This document shows positions 9,297 through 16,928 of a stretch of DNA of 64,000 bases, piece by piece. Positions within the stretch are counted from its first letter, which is position 1; each line of letters starts with the position of its first letter. The notes beneath the pieces are model-generated. The model saw only the letters and a program-made list of their open reading frames with translations, was not told the origin of the DNA and ran no database searches. The translations under genes were made by a program, and so were the position numbers. The stretch is from Corynebacterium sp. (GTDB lineage Bacteria > Actinomycetota > Actinomycetes > Mycobacteriales > Mycobacteriaceae): NCBI RefSeq assembly GCF_030530965.1, contig NZ_JAUMTY010000004.1, positions 19,801 through 83,800 on the forward strand, given 5' to 3'.

Positions 9297-10786
9297 TCAT
9301 GGCCACCTTCTGCAGAATTCGTGGCTGTCAGCCACGTTCGTGCAAAATCGGGGAAGGTTTTCGAAGTAGTCCCAATATTTTCGACGCGAACCCCGGGCAC
9401 GGCCAAACCGATGACGGCGCCGGCTGTGGCCATGCGGTGATCGTCGTAGGTGGGCCAGGTGTCGCCGTGAAGTGGGGCCGGGGTGATGATGAGGCCGTCG
9501 TCGGTTTCCTCGACTTGGCCGCCGAGCGCGTTGATGTTGGTGGCCAGGGCATGCAGGCGGTCGGTTTCGTGTCCGCGCAGGTGAGCGATCCCGTACAGGT
9601 GGGAGGGGGTATCCGCGAGGGCGGCGAGGGCCGCGATAGTGGGGGTAAGCTCGCCGACGTCGTGGAGATCCATCGTGATCCCGGTCAGGCCGGTGCCGGA
9701 TGTGCGACCGTCTGCGGGCGCATCAGGACCAGTGACGACGAGGTCGTGGTCGACGAGGTCACAATGAGCCCCCATGTTCTCCAGGATGGTGCGGAATTGG
9801 TCTCCCGGTTGCGTTGTTTTGGTGGGCCAGTTCGGGATGACGACGCGCCCTCCCGTGACTGCCGCGGCGGCCATAAATGGGGTGGCGTTGGACAGGTCGG
9901 GCTCGATAACCCACCGGTTCGGCTGAATCTCACCAGGCGCAACCTGCCACGTGTGCGGTTCCGGCATCGTGACATCAATACCCGCATCCCGCAGCATGTC
10001 GATAGTCATCTCGATGTGCGGCTGTGAGGGAAGCGTGGCCCCTGTGTGCGTCACCGTAATCCCATGAGTGAAGCGCGCCGCCGAGAGCAGCAGCCCCGAA
10101 ATAAATTGCGAGCTCGACGACGCATCAATGCGGATAGCTCCCCCGCGCGGTCCCTCAGTAGTGCCGACGTGTGACGCGCGCGGATTCTCGGTCGACGAGT
10201 GCCCATCCGACGATGCTGACGCCCCCTCAATCCGCAGCGGAAGTGAGTCGCCCTCGACGGTGACGCCTAATTGACGCAGCGCGTCGGCCATGGTTTTTAG
10301 CGGACGCTTGCGCGCGTGCGGGTCGCCGTCGATAAGAACTGGCCCGTCGGCAAGAGCCGCGACGGGAGGTAGGAAGCGCATAACCGTCCCGGCGAGTCCG
10401 CAGTCGACAGTTGCTCCGTGCAGTTGAGACGTCGGCGTGACGAGGAGGGAAAGCGATGCCGGTGGTGTTCGTCGGCAATTATTGTCTGTTGACGACGAGT
10501 CGGACGAAGAGTCCGACGACGAATCGCTCTCCTCGATAGTGACCCCCATAGCTCGCAGTGCAGCGATCATGAGGTCCGTGTCCCGGCTGCGCAGCGCACC
10601 TGTAATGGTGGAGGGGCCCGATGCCAGTGCCGCGAGAATGAGCGCCCGGTTTGTCATGGATTTGGAACCGGGGATGGTCACGGTGGCGGTGACAGGGCGT
10701 TGGGGAGTGGGGGCCTCCCACAGTGGGGTGTCGGGTGACTGCGCTTTCACGGTTGTCATTGTTGCATTATCGGCGGGGGACTGCAT
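9293..10786 (-). CDS. aroA: 3-phosphoshikimate 1-carboxyvinyltransferase (EPSP synthase)
   Basis: This enzyme joins phosphoenolpyruvate to shikimate-3-phosphate, the sixth step of aromatic amino acid synthesis. The 497-aa product has [17 protein letters not shown] near the N-terminus, [39 protein letters not shown] and the terminal [13 protein letters not shown] motif. It is about 60 residues longer than most homologues because of hydrophilic insertions, most clearly a Ser/Asp run ([17 protein letters not shown]) after the first domain strand and a [19 protein letters not shown] loop. The start at 10786 gives [10 protein letters not shown]; an in-frame ATG at 10759 is equally possible. It is the first gene of the aroA-rsgA-clc unit, 32 nt after ybaK. 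Confidence 0.95.
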   Translation of the reverse strand: MQSPADNATMTTVKAQSPDTPLWEAPTPQRPVTATVTIPGSKSMTNRALILAALASGPSTITGALRSRDTDLMIAALRAMGVTIEESDSSSDSSSDSSSTDNNCRRTPPASLSLLVTPTSQLHGATVDCGLAGTVMRFLPPVAALADGPVLIDGDPHARKRPLKTMADALRQLGVTVEGDSLPLRIEGASASSDGHSSTENPRASHVGTTEGPRGGAIRIDASSSSQFISGLLLSAARFTHGITVTHTGATLPSQPHIEMTIDMLRDAGIDVTMPEPHTWQVAPGEIQPNRWVIEPDLSNATPFMAAAAVTGGRVVIPNWPTKTTQPGDQFRTILENMGAHCDLVDHDLVVTGPDAPADGRTSGTGLTGITMDLHDVGELTPTIAALAALADTPSHLYGIAHLRGHETDRLHALATNINALGGQVEETDDGLIITPAPLHGDTWPTYDDHRMATAGAVIGLAVPGVRVENIGTTSKTFPDFARTWLTATNSAEGGHE

Positions 10787-10818
10787 AGAAGTGCGTCATG
10801 GCGGGGGTTGGCACAAAT

Positions 10819-11382
10819 CTAGTGGCCTTCGAGTATGTCGGCGGTGGTGGCGTCGGTGAGTGAAATGAGGTCCTGCGGGGATAGCCCGATATCGAGGCCG
10901 CGCTTGCCCCCAGAGACGTACATGGTGTCGCAAAGGAGGGCGGTTTCGTCGATAACGGTAGGAAGGCGATGCTTCTGGCCGAGCGGAGAGATCCCGCCGG
11001 TGATATATCCGCTGCTGCGCTCTGCATCCTTAGGCTTCGCCATGCTGGCTTTTCCGTGCCCGTATCCGCGTTCCTTCAAAGCGACGGCAGCGTGTTTGAG
11101 GGACAGCCTCCCGGTGACGGGGACCACCGCTACCGCCAGGTCGGGCTTGGGTTCTTTCCCGGCAGCGAGGTCAATGAGCAGGGTTTTGAAAATTTGATCG
11201 GCCTCGATTCCTTCGCTCGCCAGCATCTCAGCAGCTTCTTCGCCGTAATTGTTTGTGTGGTGGTCGAATTCCCGAACCTCGTGATCGACGCCGGCATCTG
11301 CGCACACTTGTAGCGCGGGTGTTGCGGCTCGGCCTGTTTTCTTCCCTGACGCTGCTTTCCCATGACCCTTCTTGCCACTCAT
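10819..11382 (-). CDS. ybaK: Cys-tRNA(Pro)/Cys-tRNA(Cys) deacylase, YbaK/EbsC type
   Basis: The 187-aa protein belongs to the YbaK branch of INS-like editing domains, which hydrolyse Cys wrongly attached to tRNA(Pro). Characteristic parts are EEAAEMLASEGIEADQIFKTLL, AVVPVTGRLSLKHAA, GYITGGISPLGQKHRLPT and the terminal GKRGLDIGLSPQDLI strand. A short basic N-terminal extension (SGKKGHGKAASGKKTG) precedes the domain. It lies just upstream of aroA on the same strand, as in C. glutamicum. Nothing in it looks unusual. Confidence 0.92.
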   Translation of the reverse strand: MSGKKGHGKAASGKKTGRAATPALQVCADAGVDHEVREFDHHTNNYGEEAAEMLASEGIEADQIFKTLLIDLAAGKEPKPDLAVAVVPVTGRLSLKHAAVALKERGYGHGKASMAKPKDAERSSGYITGGISPLGQKHRLPTVIDETALLCDTMYVSGGKRGLDIGLSPQDLISLTDATTADILEGH

Positions 11383-11641
11383 GGCTGCTATTTGTACACC
11401 GTCACGGAAAGTAAATACACGGTGGGGGCATGTCGATTACGATCATGTCGGTTACGATGAAGAACGATGACTGCGAATGTTGCGACTGTTCTGTGTCGAT
11501 CGATGTCGGGAACTTGGCTGGTGATAGGGAATAACCAATCGCGCCGTCCCGCTGGCAACCACTATGCGTGCCGACGCGGCTCGTTCGCGAGTCTAAGCAC
11601 AGAAGAGAGTCTTCAAGGTGCACGTCGTGAGGAGGTTCTCT

Positions 11642-12229
11642 GTGGCTAATCAAGCCGATTTTGAAGAGCAAGCAATGCCGCTGTTGGACCAGCTCTATGC
11701 GGGTGCGCTGCGGATGACACGGAATCCACCGGACGCGGAAGACCTTGTTCAAGAAACGTATATGAAGGCGTATCGCAATTTCGGGTCTTTTAAAGAAGGC
11801 ACGAATTTGAAGGCCTGGATGTATCGCATTATGACGAATGCGTACATCAATGATTACCGCAAGGCCCAGCGTCGGCCGACGGAATCGCCGACTGATGAGA
11901 TCACCGATTGGCAATTGGCCGCCAACGCCGAGCATGACTCGACGGGGCTGGAGTCGACCGAGGTTGAAGCACTAAAAAACATTCCCGACGATCGTATTCG
12001 TGATGCCCTCATGGATCTTCCCGAGGACAATCGGATGGTTGTTTACTACGCCGACGTCGAGGGGATGCCGTATAAGGAGATCGCTCATGTGATGGGTACT
12101 CCGGTGGGAACGGTGATGAGTCGCCTTCACCGCGGAAGAAAAAAGCTGCGGGAAGCGTTAAAGGAAGTGGCCTCGGAACGTGGCATAGGCGGCGTCCAAA
12201 CTGCTGGATCTGCTGAAACACATAAATAA
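11642..12229 (+). CDS. sigH: ECF RNA polymerase sigma factor SigH (SigR type)
   Basis: This 195-aa group-4 sigma factor is the actinobacterial SigH/SigR type that controls the thiol-oxidative and heat stress regulon. Region 2 is clear ([22 protein letters not shown] ... [32 protein letters not shown]), and region 4 ends with the helix-turn-helix [25 protein letters not shown]. The GTG at 11642 is chosen because GAGGAGG lies 6 nt upstream; an open frame begins 24 nt earlier without such a site. It is followed by its anti-sigma gene. No convincing SigH-type promoter (GGAAT-GTT) was found in the 260-nt upstream region, so autoregulation is not shown. Confidence 0.95.
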   Translation: MANQADFEEQAMPLLDQLYAGALRMTRNPPDAEDLVQETYMKAYRNFGSFKEGTNLKAWMYRIMTNAYINDYRKAQRRPTESPTDEITDWQLAANAEHDSTGLESTEVEALKNIPDDRIRDALMDLPEDNRMVVYYADVEGMPYKEIAHVMGTPVGTVMSRLHRGRKKLREALKEVASERGIGGVQTAGSAETHK

Positions 12230-12285
12230 ATCCGAAAAGTACCGTCAAGAATAAGTACCGTCACATGTATGAAAGGAACGACCCC

Positions 12286-12606
12286 ATGACTCATCACTGC
12301 GGGAATGAACCCAAGGATGAGGAGCCTGGCGCGTCAGACTCCTCAGCATCTGCCGGCGGGTATGCGCTCGATAGTTGTTGTCACGACATTATCGACGAGT
12401 TGAACGATCTTCTGGATGAACCATGCAATCCGGAGCGACGTCAGGCGTTAATGGAGAGGGTGAATAGCTGCCCGGAGTATTTTGAGGCCTACGGGATTGA
12501 GCAAACCGTGCGTAGTCTCCTTCGTCGTAGCTGCTCAGAGCCGGCGTCTCGCGAGTTGCGTGCCCGGATTCACGTGGCGATTACGGAGCAAATTCGCTAC
12601 GAGTGA
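12286..12606 (+). CDS. rshA: Anti-sigma factor RshA/RsrA-like with degenerate zinc motif
   Basis: The position directly after sigH, the length (106 aa) and the segment CPEYFEAYGIEQTVRSLLRR identify the ZAS-type anti-sigma factor that sequesters SigH. In RsrA and RshA the redox switch is H-x3-C-x2-C plus an upstream Cys. Here the aligned positions read Arg58-x3-Cys62-x2-Tyr65, so the histidine and the second cysteine are missing. Other cysteines exist (Cys5, Cys31, Cys32 followed by His33, Cys47, Cys83) and could form a different site. The ATG at 12286 has a GAAAGGA ribosome-binding site 7 nt upstream. It is expected to be cotranscribed with sigH. Confidence 0.85.
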   Translation: MTHHCGNEPKDEEPGASDSSASAGGYALDSCCHDIIDELNDLLDEPCNPERRQALMERVNSCPEYFEAYGIEQTVRSLLRRSCSEPASRELRARIHVAITEQIRYE

Positions 12607-13033
12607 GCCGGGTGTGTTGTCTCCGCGCCGTTGTCGTCGGTCTCAGACACGGGGAGTGTCGACGATATTTAGGGGGTAAGTAGCAGGAGACACCGTGCGC
12701 AATGAGCTTGCTCAAGAATCTCTCTACAGGGGGTGCAGCGGGTCCATTCATGTTCTTCTGGGGAAGAGCGTCAGTCGAGGCTAACGAGGGAAAATACCCA
12801 AAATACAATTGCGCGCTGGCTGACCGTAGGCACTAAAAATAAGGACCTCGGCGGCAATAATAATGGGTAATATTCACAAGTTCATAGATGGATCGGTTGC
12901 TTCAATTTTGGCGGATGGTTGGTGGCAACGCCTCGTAGTCAGCACTCAGAATTGAATTTGGACCGATTCTGCCGAAATGCTGAATAATTATATTCGCTAT
13001 AGTTTTACTCACTCGATCTCGAAAATCGATTGA
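12607..13033 (+). other. Intergenic stretch without recognisable gene
   Basis: These 427 nt between rshA and the methyltransferase remnant are visibly richer in A/T than the neighbouring genes. Small open frames on both strands show no recognisable domain and no good ribosome-binding site. It may be eroded coding DNA. Confidence 0.5.
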
Positions 13034-13383
13034 GCTTTCGTCACCTACGCGGCACTGCAATATGTATCAAACTTGGACGAGCCCACAGAGTCACTAAAGG
13101 CAGTTTGTAGAGTGATGGCCGCTGGGGGAATTGTTGCCGTATGATGGCTGCCCGGGGGAATTGTTGCTGTGGAGCTGTTCGCCTCCGAGATGTACCACAC
13201 TCCTGTGTAACCCAGTCTTATGAGCCTGAAGCTGGATGGAAAACCGGTGTCATGAAAGGATATGTGCTTCCTGCAAATCGTCAAGAAGCAGCCGAAGTTC
13301 TTCGGGCAGCAGGGTTTTCATCTGTTGAGATCAAACTCAAAGCCGGGTACCTCCGATGTGCAGCCACAAATATGGAACTTTAA
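13034..13383 (+). pseudogene. Decayed SAM-dependent methyltransferase fragment
   Basis: Three reading frames must be joined to recover a class I methyltransferase C-terminal half. The first (13034-13143) reads AFVTYAALQYV ... AVCRVMAAGGIVAV and stops at TGA. The second begins inside a tandem copy of the same segment and reads PGGIVAVELFASEMYHTPV before a stop. The third reads KGYVLPANRQEAAEVLRAAG and SVEIKLKAGYLRCAAT to a TAA at 13383. The motif-4/5 arrangement (ALQYV, then L-x-A-V-x-R-V-M-A-x-G-G) is typical of UbiE-like methyltransferases. The N-terminal SAM-binding motif I is not visible upstream, so the gene is also truncated. Confidence 0.65.
13113..13171 (+). repeat. 29/30-bp tandem near-duplication that shifts the frame
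   Basis: TGATGGCCGCTGGGGGAATT (plus GTTGCCGTA) at 13113-13141 is followed directly by a similar 30-nt copy at 13142-13171. The one-base difference in length changes the reading frame inside the methyltransferase remnant, which is the most likely inactivating event. Confidence 0.75.
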
Positions 13384-13422
13384 CCAACAAAACCTAACTC
13401 TTAACTACCTGAAAGGACTTTC

Positions 13423-13596
13423 ATGACACGTTATTTCACGGCCCTGATGGTTTACATGTATGTGTTCTCGATTGTCGGAATTACGTTCGATGGTTTTGAT
13501 TCGAAGGAGGGAGCTATCACTACTGCGCTTCTTTCTTCAGCGGCTGCTTTTGTGGTCTATTTCCTATATCCAATCTTCCGCCGCCGCGATAAGTAG
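13423..13596 (+). CDS. 57-aa two-helix membrane protein, unknown function
   Basis: A short open frame with a good ribosome-binding site (GAAAGGA, 13411-13417) encodes MTRYFTALMVYMYVFSIVGI, an acidic turn (FDGFDSKEGA), a second hydrophobic segment (LLSSAAAFVVYFLYPIF) and a basic end (RRRDK). This gives two predicted transmembrane helices with a short loop; the basic tail suggests a cytoplasmic C-terminus. It is followed 15 nt later by a strong intrinsic terminator, which supports an independent expressed unit. No family is recognised. Confidence 0.65.
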   Translation: MTRYFTALMVYMYVFSIVGITFDGFDSKEGAITTALLSSAAAFVVYFLYPIFRRRDK

Positions 13597-13610
13597 TCAA
13601 ATATCTTATG

Positions 13611-13656
13611 GGCGGTGCGGACACAATCATCCAGGATTCTGTCCGCACCGCCTTTT
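13611..13656 (+). terminator. Intrinsic terminator after the 57-aa membrane protein
   Basis: A 13-bp perfect stem, GGCGGTGCGGACA with TGTCCGCACCGCC (13611-13623 and 13640-13652), is followed by TTTT. Confidence 0.85.
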
Positions 13657-13684
13657 GTTGCTTAACCCGATATTTATAGACGAG

Positions 13685-13719
13685 AAAAGGGTGAACCTCA
13701 TGGTGAGTTCACCCTTTTT
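13685..13719. terminator. Bidirectional intrinsic terminator
   Basis: AAAAGGGTGAAC (13685-13696) pairs with GTTCACCCTTTT (13707-13718) around a 10-nt loop. With T-tracts in both directions it can end transcripts from the left and from the bL37 gene on the right. Confidence 0.85.
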
Positions 13720-13775
13720 GTTATGAATTGTGTCAGCCATTCGGCAGCTGCACTAGATGTTTCACGCGAGGTGTT

Positions 13776-13850
13776 TTATGCGCTGGGCCGCTTGCCGTGG
13801 TTAGCCTTCTTCTTGCGGCGGTCCTTGCGCTTGCGTCCACGTTTGCTCAT
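13776..13850 (-). CDS. 50S ribosomal protein bL37 (24 aa)
   Basis: The peptide is MSKRGRKRKDRRKKKANHGK followed by RPSA. It matches the tiny basic actinobacterial protein bL37 seen in mycobacterial 50S structures (family pattern A/SKRGRKxRDRKxxKANHGKRP). The ribosome-binding site AAAGGAGAG lies 5-6 nt upstream of the ATG. The gene sits near whiB1/whcE, as it does in other Actinobacteria, and a bidirectional terminator follows it. It is easily missed by gene callers because of its length. Confidence 0.88.
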   Translation of the reverse strand: MSKRGRKRKDRRKKKANHGKRPSA

Positions 13851-14073
13851 CGCGGCTCTCCTTTACTTGATTGGGGGCAGTGGACGTGCAGTGCACGTCG
13901 TGTCTTTTTATAGGGCCGGGCCACGCGCGGGCGGTCACGACGCCATAGGAAGGTGATTTTATCGAATGGTCATTGTGATAGCTAACGCGGTCTGATCCCG
14001 GGTTTCAGTTATCTACCACGGATCGCCTGGTGAGCTCACGCGCGCTGTGCCGTCGTCAGTGAACTAACGAGCC

Positions 14074-14334
14074 TTAGACCGTAGCGCGACGACGGGAGTT
14101 GTTGCGGTTGCGGCGGCGCTTCAGAGTGCGTCGTTCGTCTTCGCTCATGCCACCCCAGACGCCGGCGTCCTGGCCGGTCTCGATGGCCCAAGCGAGGCAC
14201 TGAGAGGTCACTGGGCAGCGGTTGCAGACGACCTTTGCACGAGCGATCTGTGCCAGTGCGGGGCCGGAGTTTCCGACGGGGAAGAACAGTTCGGGGTCTT
14301 CGTCACGACAAACGGCTTTGTGGCGCCAATCCAT
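14074..14334 (-). CDS. whcE: WhiB-family iron-sulfur regulator WhcE/WhiB1
   Basis: This 86-aa Wbl protein has the four cluster-binding cysteines C9, C37, C40 and C46 (C-x27-C-x2-C-x5-C), the turn motif GVWGG, and a basic C-terminal tail (KRRRNRNNSRRRA) for DNA binding. The start is MDWRHKAVCRDEDPELFFPV, supported by AAGGAGAA 4 nt upstream. Wbl proteins hold a [4Fe-4S] cluster and bind the principal sigma factor, acting as redox- or NO-responsive regulators. Position near sigH-rshA corresponds to whcE of C. glutamicum, the WhiB1 orthologue that takes part in oxidative and heat stress responses. Here about 1.4 kb of other DNA separates it from rshA. Confidence 0.93.
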   Translation of the reverse strand: MDWRHKAVCRDEDPELFFPVGNSGPALAQIARAKVVCNRCPVTSQCLAWAIETGQDAGVWGGMSEDERRTLKRRRNRNNSRRRATV

Positions 14335-14919
14335 GAAATTCTCCTTGTTACGTGCGGTGGGGGTGGAGAGTGCTGTGTCCGGTTATCGCTAACTCGACCG
14401 ATGCTCCGGCCGGCAGGCACGCCAAAAGCAGCCATGGCCATGGCGTCGAAAGTGGATTAGGTGAGGACGACCGGGGGAAATCCGGAAACTAGTCCTCGAA
14501 ACAGCACCCTCGTCAGCAGAAACGTTTGTCTCGCTGATGTGCGTACTTGGAAACTATGGCACGGCTTGGCCAGCATTTCTAGGGTTCGGGGGTAAAATGT
14601 GTTGAACATCACAGGAACTGTTTTTGACAGCGAGCCGTCAACCTCTAGCATTATTTGGATTGTTTGCGATAGCTTCCTTAAGCCTAAAAAGCGACAGAGC
14701 GTCACCTTAAAAGCGCTGGATATTCGGGTGAATATCACGGAAATTCAAGGTAAACACAGGGTAGCTATGGGGGTGGCAGGGCCTCATATGCACATGTTTC
14801 AGGCTCGTATTCCGTCCGATGTGCTTGCAGTACGGCAATCAGCCTGGTTGCGGTTTCATTGCCGACGACTATTGACGACGACGAACCCGCGCGTGGGGCG
14901 TCGTCGGTGCCGGGGTTGC
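14335..14919. other. Long whcE upstream region without gene
   Basis: About 585 nt upstream of whcE and of the divergent membrane protein gene. The plus frame that runs from 14599 into the membrane protein gene has no coding character before 14932. The stretch probably holds the whcE promoter and a possible Crp/GlxR operator. Confidence 0.5.
14598..14613. promoter_or_regulatory. Possible GlxR/Crp-type operator
   Basis: TGTGTTGAACATCACA has the outer half-sites TGTG and CACA of the corynebacterial GlxR consensus TGTGAnnTAnnTCACA, with a good right half (ATCACA). It lies ~265 nt upstream of whcE and ~320 nt upstream of the divergent gene. Confidence 0.35.
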
Positions 14920-14925
14920 TACAGT
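14920..14925 (+). promoter_or_regulatory. -10 box TACAGT, leaderless start
   Basis: TACAGT ends 6 nt before the GTG at 14932. No Shine-Dalgarno sequence is present. Confidence 0.45.
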
Positions 14926-14931
14926 GAGCGT

Positions 14932-15480
14932 GTGTCTAGTTCCCGTAAGAAGCGTTCGGTCAATCGTGGTATGCAGCGGAAGTCTGACCAGCGGCCGTCG
15001 TCAGGCCAGCCCCGCGAGGATGTGCAGCCAGCGCACGACCATCAGAACAATGCCCGAGAGGCAGAATTAACGCTCCCGTCGACCGTGAAGTGGGCGGGCT
15101 ACGTCGGCATAATTGAAGGTGCTGTGGGGCTGATTGCTGCGATCGTGATGGTCATTCAAACGGCCCGGGGACACGGCGATGGCGACGCGAAAGTTGAGGG
15201 AGTGCTGGCCAGCTGGGGTAGTGGCTACGGAACGGCATTATGGTTTGTCATCATCTTCGGCGCTGTTGCTGCAGCCGGATGGGCATTGACCCGCGGTAAG
15301 CGGTGGGGACGTGCTCCAGTGGCAATGCTGAATATGCTTCTGCTGCCGGTGGCTTGGTACATGTTCTCATCGTCCCGGCCGGAGCTGGGCATCCCGACGC
15401 TTCTTGTGTCCCTGGTCGGCCTCGGGCTGATCTTTAACCCCGCCGCGGTGTCCTGGGCGGCATCACGATACGGCCAATAG
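14932..15480 (+). CDS. Four-helix membrane protein (Rv3217c-like position)
   Basis: The 182-aa product has a hydrophilic N-terminus of ~50 residues (MSSSRKKRSVNRG ...) followed by four hydrophobic segments: WAGYVGIIEGAVGLIAAIVM, ALWFVIIFGAVAAAGWAL, RAPVAMLNMLLLPVAWYMF and TLLVSLVGLGLIFNPAA. There are no catalytic motifs. Gene order (whiB1 - this gene - Rv3212-like - rhlE) suggests it corresponds to the mycobacterial integral membrane protein Rv3217c, but that is inferred from context. The GTG at 14932 is preferred to the longer open frame because the composition upstream is not coding and a -10 box sits 6 nt before it. Confidence 0.72.
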   Translation: MSSSRKKRSVNRGMQRKSDQRPSSGQPREDVQPAHDHQNNAREAELTLPSTVKWAGYVGIIEGAVGLIAAIVMVIQTARGHGDGDAKVEGVLASWGSGYGTALWFVIIFGAVAAAGWALTRGKRWGRAPVAMLNMLLLPVAWYMFSSSRPELGIPTLLVSLVGLGLIFNPAAVSWAASRYGQ

Positions 15481-15508
15481 ATCGCCACTAGCCTGCATTA
15501 ATCCGCGC

Positions 15509-16843
15509 CTAGGAACGATATCCCACCAGGTTATTTCCCTGCCGTTCCACGATGGTTTTGCCCGCAACGCGCAAGCTCACAGCGTCGGCAATGGCTGTGG
15601 AATCATCTCCACCGGTAGACACAGCATCACCCCGGGAAGCTCTCTCGACGGGGATCGTTTTACCCGCCTCGCCCTTCTTAGTATCGACAACGCTAATGCC
15701 TCCCTTAACGGGCACCAAGAGGTGATTATCGCCGACGACATCCCCAGTCCCCAGCGCATCGGCCACAACGAACTGGACGGAAAGGTCCTCGGGGTCGAAG
15801 GCATAAAGACGCTCCCCATCCCACCAGAACATGTTGTGTGGGCCGTCGTTAATGGCGGGCTCGAACGTGTTCTGAGGTTCACCCTTCTCAGCCGCGTCCG
15901 CATTTGCACGGGTGTGGGCGTCGATAAGAGGTGACGGTTTCACTCGCTGCGATGACGTCACGTGCCCCTTCTTGTCCACGACGTCAATGCGGGGTTCACT
16001 CGCAGCCACATACACGGCAACTTTGTTTTCGCTGATGGCAACGATCTGCGCGGTGTCGGCACCCAAGTTGTACGACTTAATCATCTCTGGTTTGCGGGAA
16101 TCGTCTGGCACGGCCTTCATGAGCCGAAGCATGGCATGGCCCTCGCTGTCTTTGTCGTCGGGACAATTTTCGACGACGGCGAGCAAGTCAGATCGGGTCA
16201 ACGCGGAACGGATCGTGCAGTGGGGGAAGGGCTGCATATCAGGCTCGGCTTGGTCCTCGACATCGCCGAATTCAACCGTGCGCACGAGATCGTTACGCCA
16301 CAATTCCATCCGGGTAGGGGTGACGACGCCGACGTTGTCGTTGGAGCGGACCATCGACACGGGGCTCGAGTTTGCCGACTCGCGGCTGTGTGAGTATTCG
16401 CCGGTCGCGTCGTCGAGAGAGCTGACTTCACCGCAGCCAGCAGGGCCCTTGAAGACGGGAATGAACTGGGAGAACGACGCCGTTACTCCGCACAGGTCCT
16501 GGTTTCGGGTGTATGACCACCGGGCCTCCCCTGTGGCGGGGTCCAGGCCTTCCACTTTTTTCTCTCCCGTCGCCAGAACCGTCGGGCCACTGACAACTGG
16601 GCCTTCGGGGGCAGGTCCGGAAATCTCGTGAGTCCACGTCTGGTGCAGATTTGCGGGGACACTCGTGAGCTGATCTTCAGCCTGGGGCGTGCCGTCCGCG
16701 GTGGAAAGGTGAGAATGGCGCGCCTCAGATGTCACCCACACGCCGAAAATCCACACGACCACAATGAGCGTGATAACAGCTACTGCAATCCGGTCAGTGC
16801 GCGTGGAACGTTCCGCAGGAACCCGGGGCCTGAATCTCTTCAT
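15509..16843 (-). CDS. Rv3212 family membrane-anchored beta-propeller-like protein
   Basis: The 444-aa product has a basic cytoplasmic N-terminus, one transmembrane helix (RIAVAVITLIVVVWIFGVWV), and a ~400-residue extracytoplasmic domain. That domain has PQQ-like strand repeats such as GPTVLATGEKKVEGLDPATG and ARWSYTRN, and a Cys pair (DLCG, AGCG). It resembles the Rv3212 family found next to rhlE throughout the group. No active site is evident, and a role in envelope assembly is only a guess. The ATG at 16843 (MKRFRPRVPAERS) is preferred over 16882; a TAAGGT box lies 8 nt upstream. Confidence 0.75.
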   Translation of the reverse strand: MKRFRPRVPAERSTRTDRIAVAVITLIVVVWIFGVWVTSEARHSHLSTADGTPQAEDQLTSVPANLHQTWTHEISGPAPEGPVVSGPTVLATGEKKVEGLDPATGEARWSYTRNQDLCGVTASFSQFIPVFKGPAGCGEVSSLDDATGEYSHSRESANSSPVSMVRSNDNVGVVTPTRMELWRNDLVRTVEFGDVEDQAEPDMQPFPHCTIRSALTRSDLLAVVENCPDDKDSEGHAMLRLMKAVPDDSRKPEMIKSYNLGADTAQIVAISENKVAVYVAASEPRIDVVDKKGHVTSSQRVKPSPLIDAHTRANADAAEKGEPQNTFEPAINDGPHNMFWWDGERLYAFDPEDLSVQFVVADALGTGDVVGDNHLLVPVKGGISVVDTKKGEAGKTIPVERASRGDAVSTGGDDSTAIADAVSLRVAGKTIVERQGNNLVGYRS

Positions 16844-16851
16844 ACACTGTG

Positions 16852-16857
16852 ACCTTA
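16852..16857 (-). promoter_or_regulatory. -10 box TAAGGT, leaderless start of Rv3212-like gene
   Basis: TAAGGT on the minus strand ends 8 nt before the ATG at 16843. Confidence 0.4.
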
Positions 16858-16928
16858 CGTGTGTTGTCAGCGCCGCCCTCATTGGGCTTCACTGTTGCTT
16901 ACGGCGTTGGGATCCGACGCTGGGATCG

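Noticed and set aside
11500..11641. SigH-dependent autoregulatory promoter
   Set aside because: GGGAAT at about 11526 lacks a GTT at the required 16-19 nt spacing; evidence is too weak.
11402..11935. 177-aa minus-strand open frame over the sigH start
   Set aside because: sigH has region 2/4 motifs and a strong ribosome-binding site in the opposite strand; the minus frame has no recognisable domain.
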